Source: Synoicihabitans lomoniglobus
GTDB taxonomy: Bacteria > Verrucomicrobiota > Verrucomicrobiia > Opitutales > Opitutaceae
Direction of reading: 5' to 3'
NCBI RefSeq assembly: GCF_029023725.1
Contig: NZ_CP119075.1
Coordinates: 2,785,501-2,849,500 of the forward strand
Length of the DNA stretch: 64,000 nt
A program made the translations under genes and the position numbers. The notes beneath the pieces are model-generated. The model saw only the letters and a list, made by a program, of their open reading frames with translations. It made no database searches and was not told the DNA's origin. Shown piece after piece: positions 1 through 8,099 of the stretch (position 1 is the stretch's first letter; every line of letters begins with the position of its first letter).

Positions 1-489
1 TACGCACTAGCCGAAGGAGATATTCTGATGATTTTGGATACAGACCTCACGATGCCTCCCGAGGAACTGCCCAAATATTTTCATGCGCTTACCTCGGGCC
101 ACTGTGAATTCGCCAATGGCTGTAGACTAGTCTACCCCATGGACGAGCACGCGATGCAGTTCCTTAACATGATAGCTAACAAAATATTTGGAATATTATT
201 TTCGTGGCTAATGGGTCAACACCTCAAAGATACATTATGTGGCACCAAGGTCTTGCGACGCTCGGACTACCTGAAGCTGGAGGCCAATCGCGCCTATTTC
301 GGTGATTTTGACCCTTTCGGTGACTTTGATTTAATATTCGGAGCCGACCGCATGAATCTTAAAATTCGAGACATTCCCATCCGATATCGCGACCGAACTT
401 ACGGCTCCACCAATATCAACCGCTGGAGCCACGGGTGGCTGCTACTGCGGATGGTGCTCTTTGCCGCACGAAAACTGAAATTTGTGTGA
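1..489 (+). CDS. Polyprenyl-phosphate sugar synthase-like GT2 (5' truncated)
   Basis: This is the C-terminal ~162 residues of a family 2 glycosyltransferase of the dolichyl-phosphate mannose synthase (DPM1) type; the frame is open to the left edge, so the gene begins outside the window. The acidic metal-binding motif is visible as ILDTDLTMPPEELP near the left edge, followed by the family's usual 'DTLCGTKVLRRSDY' and 'GDFDLIFGADRMNLKIRDIPIRY' type segments. A hydrophobic stretch (MIANKIFGILFSWLMG) is typical of membrane-associated members. The expected role is to make a polyprenyl-phosphate-linked sugar at the inner face of the membrane, which would feed the GT-C proteins encoded nearby. The donor sugar cannot be read from the sequence. 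The next gene starts 56 bases downstream on the same strand. Confidence 0.85.
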   Translation, partial: YALAEGDILMILDTDLTMPPEELPKYFHALTSGHCEFANGCRLVYPMDEHAMQFLNMIANKIFGILFSWLMGQHLKDTLCGTKVLRRSDYLKLEANRAYFGDFDPFGDFDLIFGADRMNLKIRDIPIRYRDRTYGSTNINRWSHGWLLLRMVLFAARKLKFV

Positions 490-545
490 GTGTTGCGTCG
501 TTGACGCGAAAAAGCGGATCTCGCTTATTCCTTACTTCTTCTTCC

Positions 546-1292
546 ATGCCACTCTACGACTTCAGTAATCTGACCATTGATAAAACGATTTCTCCACTCG
601 ACACCATGATCGTGCCCGGACGAAAAGAACAGTATTTCGAGATCGGGCATCGTGCTCTGGAGTTGGTGGAGTTCGCCGCGAGATTGTGCGAAAAACCTCA
701 CTTCCCTAATATTCTTGATTTCGGTTGCGGCTACGCCCGCGTGCTTCGTTGGTTGCGTCCGCGTCACCACTACGCGGAGATCACCGCATGCGAATTAGAG
801 CAAGAAGCGATCGATTTTTCCGCCCTCCATTGGGGAGCCATTCCGGTTCGCTCCCATAGAGACATCTCCCGCATAAAGTTCGACCGAAAGTTTGATCTCG
901 TGTGGTGCGGATCGGTGCTCACTCACCTCGATCTCCCCCAATGGGAGCAGACCCTCGACATGTTAATTGACGCGACCAACGAATGCGGCGTCATTATCCT
1001 GACGCTCCAAGGTCGCTTTTTTGCCAGTGCACTGGCCAATAAGCAGCGCTATGTTGCTGACGATGTGGACCAAACCTCCCTTCTCGATGACTTCAAACGC
1101 AATGGTTTCGCCTACCAGAAATACTTTGATCGGCCCGACTACGGCATCACTCTTTCGGCACCTGAATGGGTTACACGTCTTATTTCCAAGCGAACCAACG
1201 TAATATTAAGATCCTACATTGAAGAGTCATGGGGCATGCAGGACGTAGTGATTCTCTACAAAGCCGAAAACTACTTCGCCAAGGTGCTGTAG
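546..1292 (+). CDS. Class I SAM-dependent methyltransferase
   Basis: 248 residues. The SAM-binding motif I is seen as NILDFGCGYARVLRWL near residue 55, followed by a beta-2 acidic end (ITACELEQEA) and a motif IV-like segment (FDLVWCGSVLTHL), the standard class I Rossmann methyltransferase order. The acceptor is unknown; given the neighbours, a sugar hydroxyl or carboxyl of the glycan is plausible but is inference. ATG at 546 is preferred because the in-frame upstream stretch overlaps the preceding gene and reads like low-complexity noise, whereas MPLYDFSNL begins a normal-looking protein. The gene converges on the minus-strand gene ending at 1312 with only 19 bases between the stops. No terminator-like hairpin was seen there. 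Confidence 0.8.
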   Translation: MPLYDFSNLTIDKTISPLDTMIVPGRKEQYFEIGHRALELVEFAARLCEKPHFPNILDFGCGYARVLRWLRPRHHYAEITACELEQEAIDFSALHWGAIPVRSHRDISRIKFDRKFDLVWCGSVLTHLDLPQWEQTLDMLIDATNECGVIILTLQGRFFASALANKQRYVADDVDQTSLLDDFKRNGFAYQKYFDRPDYGITLSAPEWVTRLISKRTNVILRSYIEESWGMQDVVILYKAENYFAKVL

Positions 1293-1311
1293 GTAAGAAA
1301 CGTGCACGGCA

Positions 1312-3390
1312 TTACTCAAATCGCAGATAACGCAGCCAAACTTGATCAAAGGCATTACTGCCGCGAGGTCCGGGAAGCACCCGAAACAATAGCATCGAGG
1401 CCACTCCACGCGGAATATCTAGTTTGATATTTCGTTCGCTTTGGTCCCCACGCGGGGACATCCAATCGGTATAAAGTGAAATAATCGAACCATCCTTGGC
1501 CACGAGCTCCGCCTGCACTGAAACCCCATCGAACGCCTCTTCCTGATAGGAATTAGGGTTAACCAAATAATCGAATGTCACCGTATCGGCGTCCTTCGGG
1601 ATTTCAAAATACAACTCCGTGGTGGCATGAGCCAGCAAAACTGCGTTGCCATCATAATAATTTATCAAGACCCCAAACGGTAACACTCCAAACAAAGGTG
1701 TAATACCCGTTTCACCTATCTCATCAGCCAAAGCTGTGCCTGAAATTTGAATACGATTCTCAACGGGTGTCAGTCGCTGAGATTGGTCCATCACGACCCC
1801 TGGTGGGATTTCCGACTCCAGAAGCTTTTGCATTTCAACGTAGCGGTCCGCCCGAGCATAGGCGGTCACTCTATTTTCCAACGTAAAAAGCGGAGTGGGA
1901 GCCAACCCCATATCGCTTATTCGCTCTACCACCCACTGAGGGTGATCACGAGAATCTCCCACCAATAATAGCAAAGGGACAGACTCATCTGCCAATAACC
2001 GAATATTCTCCCTCACGCTATCAGCGTGATAATACATCTGAGAGTCTGGTATGGTCAGCATGCGCCGGCCGGTGTAGTATGCGAGTGCCGAGCTCCAATC
2101 AGGGGAGTGAACAACCACAACATCATCCGGCTTTGTGATTCGTTTGATAGGATTGATCAACCTGAAGTCTCCCGTCGCAAACGCAGTCTGAATAGGATGA
2201 AACGTTGTAAGATAGATGTTGAATTGAACAAACAACACTACTGCCAGTGCTGCCAGTGCGGGCAGACGACACCGCCACCATGCACCAGAAGCATCCCAGC
2301 TCGTGGCCGCGACTCCGCCCACTACCAAGCCAAGAAACGCACCGTTTGCGTAGAAATAGTAGTCGTGACGCAGATACAAGCCGAAGAAGATCAGTTGCGC
2401 TCCGAAAAATCCTGCCCCTCCCATAAGGGCCAACCAGCGAGTTCGCCGAAACAACCCTCCCAGCAGAAGCCCGCCCCCAACCATCCACCATGGCATGGTG
2501 GTCGTGCGCCAAAACTTTATCAACTCGTGCCAATGGGCACTATCTAGTCGCATATCCCAGGTTCCGAAATTAAATTCACGCAGCTCGCCCGACATCAGAA
2601 AATGCGCAATCGGATTCTGGGCTTTGATGGCATCCGCCATTGCAACCCATGAAAACCCTATCAGCAGAAGCGGTAACCCCAAACCTACACTTTGGGCAAG
2701 TAACCGCTTCCAGCCCTCTCCGCGCGACCGACACGCGCACCATAAATCGTGCACGAACAATATCGCCCATGGCAGGCAAAAAACCGCCCAAGTGGTAGCC
2801 TTTACCAATACCGCAACTACACCCGTGGTGATTGCAACCGCCCAATCAACAGTTCTCCCACTGCTTCTAAGGCGAATCACACCAAGCAAAAACCAAGCGG
2901 AAGCGCTCCAAGCCATTGATTCGATCATGACCGTGCGGGAGTAGAAAAGATATACCGGAGCCAGCACCACTGGGGTCACCGCCAACGCACTCCCCCCCCA
3001 ACTGAATCCCGTATGCTTCATCAAGAGCAAGAGCGCCGGTAGGCCCATTAGAAAACTAACCGTGGAAACCCAGCGCGCGCCTGACGCGATCTCCAGACCG
3101 AACCAAGCGCAAGTCTTCACCACCGCCCATTGGTAGAGAGGAAACTCCATGGGAATGGACCATGGCTTGCCCAAAATCGGGGTTGGATAGTCCACCCGAA
3201 AACCCTCCGCTTGCATGGCTTGAATGGTTAACGCCGTCTGCGTCTGACGAAATTCATGTCCAGACAATCCCTTAACGTCCCATCCTTGGTGCCCCCAATA
3301 AAGTGCCCAAGCCACAACGAACAACAGGATGGCCAACCCCGTGATGTCGGACAAAGTGGAGCCCGCTTGCTTCGACCTTGTGGTGCCCAT
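1312..3390 (-). CDS. GT-C family polytopic glycosyltransferase (RQTQT group), paralog 1
   Basis: 692 residues. The N-terminal ~450 residues carry about ten hydrophobic segments, as in ArnT/PMT/Rgt-type GT-C enzymes that use polyprenyl-phosphate sugars on the periplasmic face. Just after the first membrane segment is GHEFRQTQTALTIQAM (residues ~45-60), shared with the next two minus-strand genes; classical GT-C enzymes have an Asp-Glu there, so His-Glu is noteworthy. A periplasmic segment 'VVVVHSPDWSSALAYYTGRR' follows the membrane domain. The C terminus (~585-690) is a divergent copy of the locus-wide beta-sandwich module, without the DWAFW ending. An ATG at 3390 directly follows a TTG at 3393; the ATG was taken. 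The gap to the upstream gene of the same strand is 218 bases, so it may have its own promoter. Confidence 0.8.
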   Translation of the reverse strand: MGTTRSKQAGSTLSDITGLAILLFVVAWALYWGHQGWDVKGLSGHEFRQTQTALTIQAMQAEGFRVDYPTPILGKPWSIPMEFPLYQWAVVKTCAWFGLEIASGARWVSTVSFLMGLPALLLLMKHTGFSWGGSALAVTPVVLAPVYLFYSRTVMIESMAWSASAWFLLGVIRLRSSGRTVDWAVAITTGVVAVLVKATTWAVFCLPWAILFVHDLWCACRSRGEGWKRLLAQSVGLGLPLLLIGFSWVAMADAIKAQNPIAHFLMSGELREFNFGTWDMRLDSAHWHELIKFWRTTTMPWWMVGGGLLLGGLFRRTRWLALMGGAGFFGAQLIFFGLYLRHDYYFYANGAFLGLVVGGVAATSWDASGAWWRCRLPALAALAVVLFVQFNIYLTTFHPIQTAFATGDFRLINPIKRITKPDDVVVVHSPDWSSALAYYTGRRMLTIPDSQMYYHADSVRENIRLLADESVPLLLLVGDSRDHPQWVVERISDMGLAPTPLFTLENRVTAYARADRYVEMQKLLESEIPPGVVMDQSQRLTPVENRIQISGTALADEIGETGITPLFGVLPFGVLINYYDGNAVLLAHATTELYFEIPKDADTVTFDYLVNPNSYQEEAFDGVSVQAELVAKDGSIISLYTDWMSPRGDQSERNIKLDIPRGVASMLLFRVLPGPRGSNAFDQVWLRYLRFE

Positions 3391-3608
3391 CAATCGGTGG
3401 AATTGGTTTTCAATTGAAGCGACTGAACTATGATTTCCTTCAACGTCATCGGCGAGACAATGTCGCAGCCAACGACCAGCGCACTCTAAAACTGAGCTAA
3501 TGCGACTCGGCCGTTCCGCCGCTCGGGTTTCGAACCGACAAACCGCATCGTCTCATGGCCTACCGCGGCCCAAGTCATTGTCGAAACTAAGTAAATTTTC
3601 CATCGAAA
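3391..3608. other. 218-base spacer between two minus-strand GT-C genes
   Basis: The stretch separates the stop of the 691-residue GT-C gene from the start of the 692-residue GT-C gene. It is much longer than the 16-base gap between the first two genes of this minus-strand group, so a promoter or processing site for the last gene could lie here. No convincing -35/-10 pair, terminator hairpin with a T tract, or RNA gene was recognised. A short plus-strand frame beginning at 3500 crosses it but runs deep into the antisense of the neighbouring gene and is not considered real. Confidence 0.4.
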
Positions 3609-5684
3609 CTACTCCACTTTGGCGGAATAAAAAAAGGCCCAATCGAATGCATAGCTGTCCAACGGTCGGGATGCAAAAACGAGTGTCTCGTCCTCCGCTA
3701 ACACATAATCGATCAGACTCGTTTGTATCCCTCGGTCACTCACTTCCGTGGTCGGCCTTAATTTTCGTTCAAATAACGAGCGTCTCTCCTTACTAGCGTT
3801 CTCAGCGTAAAGTCCAAAAAGCACGCCATTGGTGCGATCGCCGTCTTTTTCATAGGCTGCGGGGGCAAGCCCATATCTCCACTCCGTGCGGCCCGGGCCA
3901 ACGGGTGCATCAACCCACAAATCGGAATCGGGGTGAAAGTTGAGTGCAGGGGTCCCCTGCACGTCACCCAATCCGTAGCCATAGCCTATGCGATAGCGGA
4001 ACACGTCGCGGTTAACCACTGGAAACAACCGGCGCGCCTTCCCGGGCAGAAGATTGCGGACGGGTTCCCACCATTCCTCATCGGTCGACGGAGCGTCAAC
4101 GAGACGCACTTCGTGAAAATTAACGACCTCTGGGATTTCGCGCAATTCATGGTCCAATATCGGACTGAAATACACTTCGAATCGATTGTCTCGCAGAGTC
4201 GGCCAGCTATTCAGATTAAGGCGACTGGTGACGTCGGCCACCCACTCCTCTCGTTGAGATAAACTCAAGTCCACCATCAGCGCGTCAACGGATTCATTGC
4301 GGAGATTATCTAATCCCCACGTCATGTAACGCTCATTGCGTTCCATTCCATTACGAATCATGAATGCGCGGCGTTTGATATAGTAGGGGCGAATCGCCGC
4401 CCAGTCTTCGCCTTGAATCACGACGACACTCTCATTTGGCAACAAATAATCTAGTGCAGCTGTCATACCGAATCCACCATGACTTTCAACCTGCTGCATG
4501 GGGCGGTAGCCCCGCCAATATGGAGTCACCAATGCGGCGAATGGTAACGCGGCCAAGATGAACCGAAGCCATATCGGCCAACGTGATTTTTCCCATATCC
4601 CCACGACCACAAAACCCATTCCCATGACGCCGAAGGCCGCGCAGGTGTAAAAGTAATAGTCCTGCCCCGTGTAGGCATACGGAAAAGCAAACTGACCAAA
4701 CATAAACAGCACAATCGCGGTCAAAATCCGCCACCTCTGTGTTCGGCAAAACATGATGCCAAACAACCAAATGGTTCCAGCTGACCACCAATAAGTAAAC
4801 GCTTCCGACCATCGGATAAACATGTGCTCCCAAGTGTGGGCTGAAAGACGCGCAGCCAAGCTGTAGGTGCCGAAATTACCCTCCGTGAGCATCTTTGAAG
4901 TAAAAACTTCTGTTACCGGATTTTCCTTGATCGCATCTGTTCGATCCACCCACCACCGCAGCGAAGTATAGGGCAATACAACAACGCCGACTCCCCATAC
5001 CGTCGTTGTCAGCGCCCGGCGGGTCCCGTTTTCCTGCCAGTCACGCCAAAGACTCCAAGCCCCATAGCTCGCGGCAGGAAAGAGCCATACCAAAAAAACT
5101 AGGCTCTTGATCAATGCGGCTATTGAGCCAACTAACGTGCAAAGCAGCCACCAACGCCACTGGCGGCGAATCATGCTTTCCACAAATGCAGCCAAAAACC
5201 ACACCGAAAACATAAACGCCATGGGATCGATCAGAAACGCCCGTGAGTAAAAAATATATACCGGACAGCACAGTAATAACGCTAAAACCACCAATCGATG
5301 CGCCGGAACGAGGCCACTACGCCCTAGAAGCAAATAAAAGGCGGGGAACGCCGCGTAAAAACAGGTGAGCGATACCGTTCGCGCCGCCTCAAAATCCTTT
5401 ATGCCAAACACTCGCTTGACCCAAACGACACACCATTCATACACCGGCAACTCGAGAGGCATTTGCCAGGGCGGCCCAAACAAGGGCGTTTCGTAATCCA
5501 ACGAGAAATTATCCTGCAGGTCGATATAATAGGAAATGAGTGCGGTCTGAGTCTGACGGAACTCATGCCCCAACATGAAACCCCAAGTCCATCCTTGGAT
5601 GGTGCAAAAAAAATGGAAAATCAAACAAGCAATAAACAGCGCCCAAACTGGGGTCGGAATGGTAAACCTGATTTTCGTATGCAT
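3609..5684 (-). CDS. GT-C family polytopic glycosyltransferase (RQTQT group), paralog 2
   Basis: 691 residues. Same architecture as its two neighbours: one N-terminal helix, the signature GHEFRQTQTALISYYID (residues ~39-55), about ten membrane segments to ~residue 430, then a periplasmic portion with VVVIQGEDWAAIRPYYIKRR. The C-terminal module (~575-690) contains TNGVLFGLYAENA, a P..DRG step and a closing FDWAFFYSA, which is the shared beta-sandwich pattern of this locus. It probably transfers a sugar from a polyprenyl-phosphate donor to a lipid-linked or surface acceptor; the specificity is unknown. The ATG is 16 bases after the stop of the upstream paralog, so the two are probably cotranscribed. 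Tandem duplication is the simplest origin of the three genes. Confidence 0.82.
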   Translation of the reverse strand: MHTKIRFTIPTPVWALFIACLIFHFFCTIQGWTWGFMLGHEFRQTQTALISYYIDLQDNFSLDYETPLFGPPWQMPLELPVYEWCVVWVKRVFGIKDFEAARTVSLTCFYAAFPAFYLLLGRSGLVPAHRLVVLALLLCCPVYIFYSRAFLIDPMAFMFSVWFLAAFVESMIRRQWRWWLLCTLVGSIAALIKSLVFLVWLFPAASYGAWSLWRDWQENGTRRALTTTVWGVGVVVLPYTSLRWWVDRTDAIKENPVTEVFTSKMLTEGNFGTYSLAARLSAHTWEHMFIRWSEAFTYWWSAGTIWLFGIMFCRTQRWRILTAIVLFMFGQFAFPYAYTGQDYYFYTCAAFGVMGMGFVVVGIWEKSRWPIWLRFILAALPFAALVTPYWRGYRPMQQVESHGGFGMTAALDYLLPNESVVVIQGEDWAAIRPYYIKRRAFMIRNGMERNERYMTWGLDNLRNESVDALMVDLSLSQREEWVADVTSRLNLNSWPTLRDNRFEVYFSPILDHELREIPEVVNFHEVRLVDAPSTDEEWWEPVRNLLPGKARRLFPVVNRDVFRYRIGYGYGLGDVQGTPALNFHPDSDLWVDAPVGPGRTEWRYGLAPAAYEKDGDRTNGVLFGLYAENASKERRSLFERKLRPTTEVSDRGIQTSLIDYVLAEDETLVFASRPLDSYAFDWAFFYSAKVE

Positions 5685-5700
5685 CGCGATGCTGGAAGCT

Positions 5701-7833
5701 TTAGTGACTGTGATCGGATGCAGATATCGTTAATGGTGTTATCTCAAATTGTCGACCGTAAGCCCAATCGTAGTTCCTGCTGAAGCCGCCCCGAATCACA
5801 ATAACCATTTGTTCATTAACATCGAGCTCAAACCCGAATTCGAAACGCTGCAACCCTCGATCCTCAGGTCGGGCTGCAGGATTCAATAGTCTTCGAAACA
5901 GCGGTCGCCTTCGCTTCCCGTTTGCGGATTCTGCGACAACCAAAAAATCAACCCCATCCGTGTGATCATTTGCCCCGTTTCCCGCGAAAGCCGCGTCAAC
6001 AATTCCAAACTCCCAAGTGATGACTCCCTCCCGCACATCCGTCTCAAGCCATATATCCATATCCGGGTGCAGGTTCATCGTCTGACTTTGCCCTTCTTCC
6101 CTCAGATTGGGGAAATGTTCAGCAAGAACCTTGGTGACCTTCGCGTCGATGAGTGGAAACTGCTTTGCCGACTCCTTTCCGCTCACGAGCAAAGGCGTCC
6201 TCCCCTCCCAACGGTCCGTGGCGTCCGCCGCCAACTCCGTAATGTCGAAAAAACGACTTCTGTCCTGCCCTACTTCATCGACGAGTCGATCACGATATCG
6301 CCGAGCAATATACACATCCAACCCTTCGCTTTTAAACGTAGGTTCGGAATCGAGTTGAAACCGATCTTGGGCAAATCCCGCCAACCGGTTTAAGTCACGA
6401 TACTCGCGAAACAGCAAAAGCGCGCTTACGTCTTCACCGTCGAGGTCAGTAAAAGCCCGCACCAGATAATCGTCATCTCGTTCAAGTCCACGTCGGATCA
6501 TAAGCGCTCGTTTGTGACTAAAGTATGGCACGACTGCAGACCAATCCTCCCCCACTACGATGATCACGCTGTCCTCGGGTAAATACTCCCGGAGAGCTTT
6601 AGTTACTGCCCACTCGTTCTCTCCCGCTCGGGCAAGCCAATCCTGGTATCCGGCGGCATAGGATTGGTGCAACAGGCCCAATGGTAACAGAACCAAGATC
6701 ATTCTCAATAGCCGGGGCCATGCGTCGCACTCCAGCAGACCCACCATCGCGATACCGATGGCTACCGCCGCAAAAATTGCCGCCGCATAAAAATAGTAAT
6801 CCTGGTCAGCATAAGCGTAGGGAAAGGCTACCTGCCCCACCAGAAACAGTGCCATGGTTCCCAGCAAAGCTACACGCCATCGCGCAGCAATCAACCAGCC
6901 TGTCAGCACTATCGCAACCACTGCGAAGGGAGGCATCAATGTTTCACTCCATCGTGCCATCATGCGCTCCCACATCGCCCAGTCCAACCAGGCTGTCACG
7001 CTGAACATTCCCCAATTCCCTCGTGACAAAGCTTCCGAGGTAAAAATCCAGCCCGATGGATGCGTCTGCTTGATCTCGTCGGTATGCCTAATCCACCATA
7101 ACAGGGAAACTGCGGGCAATACCATCGGGCCAATTCCCCATAAGATAATATTACCGATAGCCGCCCCCACCTTTTCCTGCTTCCAGCTTTCCCATAATCG
7201 CCACGCTCCCCATGCTGCGGCGGGCACCAACCAAACAAAAAACAACACGCTTTTGATCAGTGCCGCCGCCGTCGCCGCCAACGTGCATAATAACCCCCAG
7301 CGCCAATCTCTTTGTCCTAGAGTGCGAACAAATGCCGCCAAAAACCACGCCGAGAAACAAGTCGCCATTGGATCAATCAAAAATGCCCGCGCATAGAACA
7401 GATAAACCGGGGTGCATAAAACCACCGCGAGAATCAACCAACGCGCTGCGACGCGCACTCCGATATCGCCCAGCAATAGAAACACTGCGCCGAGTGTTCC
7501 GTAAAAGCTGACCAATGACAGCATTCGTGCCGCTTGCACATTCGTAAGCGGCGTGAGGCGCTGAACCCCCACCACCGCCCACTGGTAGAGTGGAAACTCG
7601 AGCGGGATGCGCCAAGGCTTCCCCAGAATTGGCGTGTCGTAATCTACCGAAAAATTATTCTGCTTATCGATGTAACGAGCTATGATGGCCGTCTGCGTTT
7701 GCCTAAACTCGTGCCCGGTGAGCGCAGGAGTGCTCCAATCGCGGGTTACTATCCAGCCGTGCAGCAGCAGTGCAATCACCCCGACCGACATGTAAAACCA
7801 CGCCGGAATTCGTCCTGCCTTCAAAATATACAA
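5701..7833 (-). CDS. GT-C family polytopic glycosyltransferase (RQTQT group), paralog 3
   Basis: 710 residues, first gene of the minus-strand group. GHEFRQTQTAIIARYID follows the first helix, about ten further membrane segments extend to ~residue 430, and IIVVGEDWSAVVPYFSHKRA marks the conserved periplasmic segment. The C-terminal ~105 residues form the shared module (HTDGVDFLVVAESANG, NPAARPEDRG, NYDWAYG). The start is uncertain: TTG at 7833 gives the same distance to the RQTQT motif as in the next paralog and leaves a basic N terminus, while an ATG at 7791 would shorten it by 14 residues and begin right at the first helix. The upstream region is shared with the divergent giant glycosyltransferase gene. 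Confidence 0.8.
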   Translation of the reverse strand: MYILKAGRIPAWFYMSVGVIALLLHGWIVTRDWSTPALTGHEFRQTQTAIIARYIDKQNNFSVDYDTPILGKPWRIPLEFPLYQWAVVGVQRLTPLTNVQAARMLSLVSFYGTLGAVFLLLGDIGVRVAARWLILAVVLCTPVYLFYARAFLIDPMATCFSAWFLAAFVRTLGQRDWRWGLLCTLAATAAALIKSVLFFVWLVPAAAWGAWRLWESWKQEKVGAAIGNIILWGIGPMVLPAVSLLWWIRHTDEIKQTHPSGWIFTSEALSRGNWGMFSVTAWLDWAMWERMMARWSETLMPPFAVVAIVLTGWLIAARWRVALLGTMALFLVGQVAFPYAYADQDYYFYAAAIFAAVAIGIAMVGLLECDAWPRLLRMILVLLPLGLLHQSYAAGYQDWLARAGENEWAVTKALREYLPEDSVIIVVGEDWSAVVPYFSHKRALMIRRGLERDDDYLVRAFTDLDGEDVSALLLFREYRDLNRLAGFAQDRFQLDSEPTFKSEGLDVYIARRYRDRLVDEVGQDRSRFFDITELAADATDRWEGRTPLLVSGKESAKQFPLIDAKVTKVLAEHFPNLREEGQSQTMNLHPDMDIWLETDVREGVITWEFGIVDAAFAGNGANDHTDGVDFLVVAESANGKRRRPLFRRLLNPAARPEDRGLQRFEFGFELDVNEQMVIVIRGGFSRNYDWAYGRQFEITPLTISASDHSH

Positions 7834-8099
7834 AGCAATTGCACTGACTCGGGAAAAGCCAGTTTAGAGGTATGACGATGAAACTCTGAACTGCAAAAAA
7901 ACATCAGTGATAAATTTCAGAATCTCGGAAGCCTGAAATCCCCCGCAAGTCAACGAACTTCGTGGATGCCGCGACCCTAACGCGGATTCAAAATCTCCTT
8001 CGGCGCTGCAGAAACGCTGATCGAAATTCAATTCCGGAGCTCGGAGCCCAAAAACCGCGCTTTACTGCCCGATCTCAGACCGTTTCATTCGCAGGTTTC
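7834..8099. promoter_or_regulatory. Divergent intergenic region
   Basis: This 266-base stretch lies between the minus-strand GT-C group and the plus-strand glycosyltransferase genes, so promoters for both directions are expected here. It includes an AT-richer patch (about 7885-7925). No -35/-10 pair was good enough to assign, and no clear operator, riboswitch or JUMPstart-like element was recognised. If the giant glycosyltransferase uses the upstream in-frame ATG at 7962, the right half would be coding. Confidence 0.35.

Noticed and set aside
3500..3796. A 98-codon plus-strand frame starting in the spacer between two minus-strand genes
   Set aside because: Two thirds of it is antisense to the C-terminal module of a GT-C protein; no ribosome-binding site or homology is apparent.
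7839..7868. TTGCAC with a TTTAGA 18 bases later as a promoter for the giant transferase genes
   Set aside because: The -10 match is poor and such pairs are frequent by chance; promoter rules for this phylum are not known well enough.
7962..8099. A 46-residue N-terminal extension of the first giant glycosyltransferase
   Set aside because: The extension has no counterpart in the paralog, whose start aligns with the ATG at 8100, though it cannot be fully excluded.
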